Shown here: positions 59,577 through 64,000 of the stretch, in pieces
Layout of the letters: each line of letters starts with the position of its first letter
Numbering within the stretch: the stretch's first letter is position 1
Assembly: GCA_050950645.1 (NCBI GenBank)
Contig: JBMNHZ010000003.1
Coordinates: 1 to 64,000, forward strand
Direction of reading: 5' to 3'
Source of the DNA: BRH-c25 sp012519325
GTDB taxonomy: Bacteria > Bacillota > Clostridia > Lutisporales > Lutisporaceae
Length of the DNA: 64,000 nucleotides
Notes under the pieces: generated by a model
What the model was told of the DNA's origin: nothing
Databases searched by the model: none
The model's input: the letters and a program-made list of their open reading frames with translations, nothing else
Made by a program: the position numbers and the translations under genes

Positions 59577-60527
59577 TTAAAGTATGCTCTTAACAGCAGC
59601 TATTATAGCACCCGAATCGTACCCGTACTTCGCATAAAGTTTCGGGTTATCTCCGTAGATGGGATAAATATCCGGAATGCCTAGACGTTTTAACTTGCAG
59701 GAGACGCCTGCATCCATCAGGGTTTCGGCCACGGCGCTTCCAAGACCGTTGAAAAGAGAATGATCCTCAACAGTTACGATCCTGCCGGTGTGCTTCGCCG
59801 CTTTTAAGATTGCTTCCTTGTCAATGGGCTTAAGCGTATGCATGTCGATGATACCAGCCTTGATTCCCTCTTCGGCAAGAGCGTTAGACGCCACAACAGC
59901 TTCACGCATGATGACCCCGAAAGAGATAATGGTTACGTCGTTTCCTTCGCGGGCTTCTATTGCTTTACCGATTTCAAGCGTATAATCCTCGTCATAAAGA
60001 TCGGATTCTTTTGCTCCCTGCCACATTCGTATATACATCGGACCCTTATACTTGACAGAAGCTTCGAACATCTTTTTTACCATGCTAACGTCCGACGGAC
60101 ACACAACAGTTGCGTTTGCGAGGCCGCGGATAATGCCTGCGTCTTCCAGCCCCGCATGGGTCGGACCAGCTGCCGCTATTCCGCCGTAGGCTCCGATCAT
60201 ACGGACATTTAGGTTCATATAGCATACATCGGTACGGAACTGCTCTAGCGCGCGCATGGTCAGAAATGGTGCAAAAGAACAGCAGTAGGGTATCTTCCCG
60301 TTGAGTGCAAGACCGGCAGCAAGGCCGATCATATCCTGTTCAGCAATGCCGACATTGAAGAAACGGTCGGGATACGTCTTGCGGAATTTTTCAGTGGCCA
60401 CGGAGCGCGAGAGGTCCGCCGTCAAAGCAATAATGTTCTTGTCTAGCCCGCCGATATACTCAAGGGCGTCGTGCCAATAAGGCCTTGAATTTGCGTATAC
60501 AACATCATAAGGGCCTTTTAGTTTCAT
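59577..60527 (-). CDS. Transketolase C-terminal subunit (pyrimidine-binding and C domains)
   Basis: 316 residues, the second half of a split transketolase. The pyrimidine domain has ALTADLSRSVATEKFRKTYPDRFFNVGIAEQDMIGLAAGLALNGKIPYCC with the catalytic Glu of the IAEQDM motif. Then VRMIGAYGGIAAAGPTHAGLEDAGIIRGLANATVVCPSD and a C-terminal domain (TGRIVTVEDHSLFNGLGSAVAETL). It overlaps the N-terminal subunit gene by four bases. Split transketolases occur in catabolic operons, where they cleave or transfer two-carbon ketol units. The acceptor here is unknown. Confidence 0.92.
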   Translation of the reverse strand: MKLKGPYDVVYANSRPYWHDALEYIGGLDKNIIALTADLSRSVATEKFRKTYPDRFFNVGIAEQDMIGLAAGLALNGKIPYCCSFAPFLTMRALEQFRTDVCYMNLNVRMIGAYGGIAAAGPTHAGLEDAGIIRGLANATVVCPSDVSMVKKMFEASVKYKGPMYIRMWQGAKESDLYDEDYTLEIGKAIEAREGNDVTIISFGVIMREAVVASNALAEEGIKAGIIDMHTLKPIDKEAILKAAKHTGRIVTVEDHSLFNGLGSAVAETLMDAGVSCKLKRLGIPDIYPIYGDNPKLYAKYGYDSGAIIAAVKSIL

Positions 60528-61381
60528 GCTTTTGCAGCTCCTTTCCCATAATTTTTTTCTAATTCTGCCAGCGCTTTTTCATACTGTTCATCCGTCACCT
60601 TGGAGTGGTGGAATATTGGCACATTCTCCATAAAGCTGACTCCCTTGCCCTTCACTGTGTTTGCTATGACCACAGTCGGCACCTTGCTGTCGACGGGGGG
60701 CAGGTTGTCAAGTGTGTCTACAACTTCCTCAATGTTGTGCCCGTCTATCTCGATGACGTTCCAGTTAAAGGCGCGCCATTTGTCGGCCAGCGGATCCAGC
60801 GGAACGATCTCCTCCGTGAAGCCGTCGAGGCTGAGGCGGTTGCGGTCCACAATAACGGTAATGTTTCCAAGCTTAAGAGCCGCAGCTACGGCAGCGGCTT
60901 CCCAATTAGAGCCCTCCAAAAGTTCGCCGTCGCCCACAAGGCAGAAGACTCGGTATTTCTTACCGTCCATACGCGCCGAAAGTGCGAGTCCGTTCGCAAT
61001 CGGCATGCCGTGCCCCAGAGAACCTGTTGAGCTGTCTAAGTCCTTGTATACATTCTTGCAGGGGTGTGCTCCGAAACGAGTCTCATGCCCTTTGTATGTG
61101 GTCATCAGTTCCGTCATGTCAAAGTACCCCCTTTGCGCCATAACACAATACCAGCCTGCTCCGCCGTGACCCTTGCTCAGAAGGAACCGGTCACGATCCT
61201 CCCAACAGGGGTTTTTGGGGTCGATATTCAGAGTGTGATTATAAAGCGTAACCAGAATTTCTGCGCAGGAATAATCACCACCGATATGCAGTCCTCCGCG
61301 CTTGTGGCAAAGCTCCAAAATGACCTTGCGATATTCATAAGTCTTTTCTTCCAGCATAGTAATCAATTTTTTATCAGCCAT
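60524..61381 (-). CDS. Transketolase N-terminal subunit (TPP-binding)
   Basis: 285 residues from the ATG at 61381, with AAAGGAGG about ten bases upstream; the frame is open to 61456 inside the neighbouring gene. TPP/Mg motif: VGDGELLEGSNWEAAAVAAALKLGNITVIVDRNRLSLDG. Also HKRGGLHIGGDYSCAEILVTLYN and LSKGHGGAGWYCVMAQRGYF with the conserved His residues, and GSLGHGMPIANGLALSARM. Pairs with the C-terminal subunit encoded next. Starts one base after the beta-hydroxyacid dehydrogenase stop codon. Confidence 0.93.
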   Translation of the reverse strand: MADKKLITMLEEKTYEYRKVILELCHKRGGLHIGGDYSCAEILVTLYNHTLNIDPKNPCWEDRDRFLLSKGHGGAGWYCVMAQRGYFDMTELMTTYKGHETRFGAHPCKNVYKDLDSSTGSLGHGMPIANGLALSARMDGKKYRVFCLVGDGELLEGSNWEAAAVAAALKLGNITVIVDRNRLSLDGFTEEIVPLDPLADKWRAFNWNVIEIDGHNIEEVVDTLDNLPPVDSKVPTVVIANTVKGKGVSFMENVPIFHHSKVTDEQYEKALAELEKNYGKGAAKA

Positions 61382-61382
61382 A

Positions 61383-62252
61383 TCAACTATTCCTCCTTTC
61401 CTCAAACAACTTGCACATAACAGCGATATCCTGATTATCGTATTCGGAATTTGCAAGCATCAGTTCATATACCAGTCTTGCTAGCGGAGTCGGCGTCGTC
61501 TTGGCTAATGCAAGTGCGTTTGCAAGATCCTTACGCCCCAGCGAGAGCTTAAACCCGCCTTCGAGGTCATTCTCCATCATCTTCTTGAAACGCGTGGCGA
61601 ACGCCTTGGACATGCCAGAGCTGTCGCAGATAACATCGTACAAAAGTGCAAGATTGATACCCTGCTTCTTCGCAATATGAAACACTTCCGCAGCAGCTGC
61701 GGTATGCACAGCTAGCAGCAGGTTGTTTAAATTCTTGAAATCTTTCCCGTTGCCGCACGAGCCGAGGCTGTACACCTTGTTACCCATAGTCTCCAGGATC
61801 GGGCGAACCGAATCGAGTGCTTCGGTTTCACCGGAACCGAAAATGGTCAAAGTACCGTTAACAGCACCGGAAACTCCGCCGCTGACAGGCGCATCAATAA
61901 CTTTAACTCCCTTTGGGAGGTAGAATCTTTCTACTTCACATATTGCTGCGGACGTTGTGGACGACATTTCTATAATTACTGTACCTGGTTTCATGGCAGC
62001 GGCAAATTCTTCTTCCATGAGGACACTCTTTACTATGGTATCGTCCGGCAAACAAGTTATGATAACATCGCTTTTCTTTGCAACCTCGGCGCGGCTGCCG
62101 AGCATTGTCAGGTCGTATTTCTTAGAAAGGTTCTCAGCAACACACGGTGACCGCTTGAATACCGTGTAAATCTTGTAGCCGGCCTTTAGCAAATTTTCCG
62201 CCATAGGCCCGCCCATAGCCCCAAATCCAAAAAAACCGATTATCTGATTCAT
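61383..62252 (-). CDS. Beta-hydroxyacid dehydrogenase (3-hydroxyisobutyrate dehydrogenase family)
   Basis: 289 residues. Rossmann motif GFFGFGAMGGPMAENLLKAG at the N-terminus; substrate loop VIDAPVSGGVSGAVNGTLTIFGSG; catalytic Lys in CGNGKDFKNLNNLLLAVH. The NADP/NAD selectivity position after strand 2 (VFKRSPC) is basic, which favours NADP. Family members oxidise 3-hydroxyisobutyrate, tartronate semialdehyde, sulfolactaldehyde and similar acids, so the exact substrate is open. It follows the aconitase X gene by about 40 bases. Confidence 0.9.
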   Translation of the reverse strand: MNQIIGFFGFGAMGGPMAENLLKAGYKIYTVFKRSPCVAENLSKKYDLTMLGSRAEVAKKSDVIITCLPDDTIVKSVLMEEEFAAAMKPGTVIIEMSSTTSAAICEVERFYLPKGVKVIDAPVSGGVSGAVNGTLTIFGSGETEALDSVRPILETMGNKVYSLGSCGNGKDFKNLNNLLLAVHTAAAAEVFHIAKKQGINLALLYDVICDSSGMSKAFATRFKKMMENDLEGGFKLSLGRKDLANALALAKTTPTPLARLVYELMLANSEYDNQDIAVMCKLFEERRNS

Positions 62253-62293
62253 TTGCTTTCCTCTTTTCTCTTAATAAAAGTGTTTATGCTCCG

Positions 62294-63517
62294 TTAGTCC
62301 TTCCACTCTCCGGTAATAGCAGCTTCCACACATTTTTCAATCTTGCCGTACCAGACATCAAATCCGTTCGAACCGGGCGCATAGAACGCCATTTTGGGGG
62401 AGTTCGTAGCCAGAGTGGTCACATCCAGTGACTCAGGGTTGCCCAAGATAGTACACAGATCCTGCGTCAACACAGCGCCCGCGTCTTCAATCATCTTGGC
62501 ATAGCCGAACTGAACAGCCATCTGCTTAATGGGAATATTTGTGTGCACCCACATTAAAACGTCCTTGTGTATTTTTTTGCCCTTTAAGAGCTCGGCTACT
62601 TCTTTCACCTGGTTCAGCGAGCAATGAGGGCAGCCGATCGCAACATAGTTCACCTTGCGGTTCTTGCCGGAGGTCAGGTTGTGGTAGCCCTGTTCAAGCT
62701 CCTTCTTTCCGAGTTCAATCACTTCATATTTCTTTCCGGCAAAAACGGTTTTTATATCAGGGGCCTCCGGCGTGATCCCGATGGCATGGAAAAGTGCCAC
62801 ACCGCCGGCCGACGCAAGGGCTGAACCAAAGTATACAAGTTCCTCCATTGTGGGAGTACCAAGGTTCTCAAATACCGGAATCTTTTCGCCGATCATTTTA
62901 CCCACATAGTTGCCGAGGGCACCGTAATCGGCAATGCTCTCACATTTCACCTTCACCTTGAAAAGTACGTCGCCTTTGCGGTTCTCGTCAAGATGGAAAC
63001 CATGGCGGGGTGTTACTCCGGTAATGGCCGAAGCCCATGCGCTGGGGCCTCCCTCACGGTTGTCCCGCGCTCCCAATACCGAGTTCGTGAACACGACAGC
63101 AGAAGATTCTGCCCATGCAATGCTCTCCCCAAATCGAGGCAGGAAGCTGTAATAATACGGTACGCAGGAAGAAGTGCCGTAGGCGCCCATGGCCTCGTAC
63201 CCTTTCTGAATGCGCATTTGCGCATCCACCCAGTCAGCCGGAAGCCCAAGGTCACGGCTGCGGTCAACACCCACAACATTCATCGTGGTAGGTACAACAA
63301 ATTTAGCGCCCTTTCTCGCCATTTCCTCAACCCATTCCATTCCTGCGATGCCGTGGCTTTTAAGGGAAAGGCCTGCCAGATGGGCGCTTTTTATAGGAAT
63401 AAAATCCTCCGCGCCGTAAATCTCGCCTAGGGCCACCAGCATTTCCATGGCCACACGTGCCGGCTCTCCCCGCGCACCGTCCAAAGTGCGTTTTTGTTCG
63501 TCGGTTAAGCGCATCAC
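62294..63517 (-). CDS. Aconitase X catalytic (large) subunit
   Basis: 407 residues of the aconitase X (DUF521) family. Characteristic segments: MRLTDEQKRTLDGARGEPARVAMEMLVALGEIYGAEDF, SAHLAGLSLKSHG, PTTMNVVGVDRSRDLGLP, GTSSCVPYYYSFLPRFGESIAWAESSAVVFTNSVLGARDNREGGPSA, and VNYVAIGCPHCSLNQVKEVA with Cys residues for the Fe-S cluster. Known members dehydrate cis-3-hydroxy-L-proline or mevalonate 5-phosphate. Here it is separate from its swivel subunit. The second codon is also ATG (63514). Likely a hydroxy-acid dehydratase of the cluster; the substrate is not known. Confidence 0.92.
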   Translation of the reverse strand: MMRLTDEQKRTLDGARGEPARVAMEMLVALGEIYGAEDFIPIKSAHLAGLSLKSHGIAGMEWVEEMARKGAKFVVPTTMNVVGVDRSRDLGLPADWVDAQMRIQKGYEAMGAYGTSSCVPYYYSFLPRFGESIAWAESSAVVFTNSVLGARDNREGGPSAWASAITGVTPRHGFHLDENRKGDVLFKVKVKCESIADYGALGNYVGKMIGEKIPVFENLGTPTMEELVYFGSALASAGGVALFHAIGITPEAPDIKTVFAGKKYEVIELGKKELEQGYHNLTSGKNRKVNYVAIGCPHCSLNQVKEVAELLKGKKIHKDVLMWVHTNIPIKQMAVQFGYAKMIEDAGAVLTQDLCTILGNPESLDVTTLATNSPKMAFYAPGSNGFDVWYGKIEKCVEAAITGEWKD

Positions 63518-63518
63518 T

Positions 63519-63935
63519 TTATTCCCCCTTCTTCTTTATAGTCACTATTCCCTTGACTGCATCAACCTTGACATGATCCCCGTTTTCGATCAGTCTGTAA
63601 GGATCCTCTTCCATATGATCCACCACTGGGATTCCTCCCATGATGGCACCGCATGCGATAATCGTCTCGGTGTTCAGATTGATGATGGCTGCAGGGGCTG
63701 TACCCGCCTTTGCCACCTGATACAAAACATAAGAGCCGCCCGTGCTGCCTTTGCCGTGAGGGAAAATAAGCACTTTATCCTTGAAGGATACCCCTTCCAG
63801 TTCATGAGCGTATTCATTGATCTTGCCGGTACTCACGTCCACGCCGAAATTGAAACCGATGGGTTTTGTGCATATAAGGGCTTCACCTTCTCCCACGCCT
63901 TTGCTGATTACACGTGCCTTTACACTTTTCTCCAT
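63519..63935 (-). CDS. Aconitase X swivel (small) subunit, DUF126
   Basis: About 138 residues. Pattern of the DUF126 swivel domain: KARVISKGVGEGEALICTKPIGFNFGVDVSTGKI, SFKDKVLIFPHGKGSTGGSYVLYQVAKAGTAPAAIINLNTETIIACGAIMGGIPVVDHM and a final VKVDAVKGIVTIKKKG. The start is uncertain: the frame is open to a GTG at 63965; AAAGGAG at about 63950 sits somewhat far from the ATG at 63935 and too close to a GTG at 63947. It precedes the catalytic subunit by one base. The cluster probably continues upstream beyond the window. Confidence 0.88.
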   Translation of the reverse strand: MEKSVKARVISKGVGEGEALICTKPIGFNFGVDVSTGKINEYAHELEGVSFKDKVLIFPHGKGSTGGSYVLYQVAKAGTAPAAIINLNTETIIACGAIMGGIPVVDHMEEDPYRLIENGDHVKVDAVKGIVTIKKKGE

Positions 63936-64000
63936 CTCTATTGCCACATCTCCTTTCGCCCTCACCGATATTTATATGAAGCTACTTTAAAACCTCATTC

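Overview
The window looks like chromosomal DNA of an anaerobic, spore-forming-type Clostridia (Bacillota). The support is moderate-to-low GC with GGAGG-type ribosome binding sites, a T-box-controlled ilv-leu operon, SLH-domain surface proteins, a DUF421/DUF4363 pair, ATP-dependent PEP carboxykinase, B12-riboswitch-controlled late cobalamin genes and clostridial insertion sequences (IS30, IS110, IS3, ISLre2). I do not assign a genus. I saw no rRNA, tRNA or CRISPR array.

Layout: (1) 1-4.3 kb, minus strand: a PAS-rich histidine kinase running off the left edge, a TetR regulator, and a FapA/DUF342 gene split by a frameshift. (2) 4.3-5.6 kb: an intact IS30-family element with 13-bp flanking direct repeats. 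(3) 5.7-10.8 kb: an RluA-type pseudouridine synthase, a DUF421-DUF4363 membrane pair and a large SLH/beta-helix surface protein. (4) 10.9-19.9 kb: an insertion-sequence cluster. It holds an IS110 element with a probable bridge-RNA region, a second IS30 copy interrupted by an IS3 element, a DUF2294 gene and two unrelated ISLre2 transposase genes. (5) 20-28.4 kb: IclR regulator, a decayed PAS-GGDEF fragment, NAD(P)HX dehydratase, a TSUP permease, a putative Zn-dependent hydrolase, a calcium P-type ATPase and release factor 3. (6) 28.4-36.2 kb: the ilvC-leuA-leuC-leuD-leuB-ilvB operon on the minus strand, with a consensus promoter, an Ile/Leu-rich leader ORF and a T-box. (7) 36.3-43.5 kb: psuG-psuK pseudouridine catabolism, convergent folD, an SLH protein with GLUG-like repeats, a Nudix hydrolase and pckA. 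(8) 43.5-48.5 kb: cobT-cobU-cobS-cobC-cobQ behind a cobalamin riboswitch. (9) 49-64 kb: a long minus-strand catabolic cluster, continuing past the right edge.

The catabolic cluster reads, in transcription order: aconitase X small and large subunits, a beta-hydroxyacid dehydrogenase, transketolase N and C halves, a stand-alone Rossmann half of a medium-chain dehydrogenase, a Zn-type dehydrogenase, MmgE/PrpD (frameshifted at its start), a second Zn-type dehydrogenase, an old-yellow-enzyme/FeS flavoprotein, TRAP transporter DctM-DctQ-DctP and a metal-dependent hydrolase. The combination suggests uptake and anaerobic breakdown of a hydroxylated organic acid. I know of no described pathway with this gene set, so the substrate is left open. 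It is the best candidate here for an undescribed metabolic system.

The most interesting regulatory signal is upstream of ilvC. A 17-bp-spaced TTGACA/TATTAT promoter lies about 260 bases before the T-box, and the intervening RNA encodes a 96-residue peptide dominated by Ile and Leu that ends inside T-box stem I. Other notable structures are the covarying hairpin and mosaic sequence of the two IS30 copies, and two unexplained inverted repeats near 16.3 and 16.65 kb.
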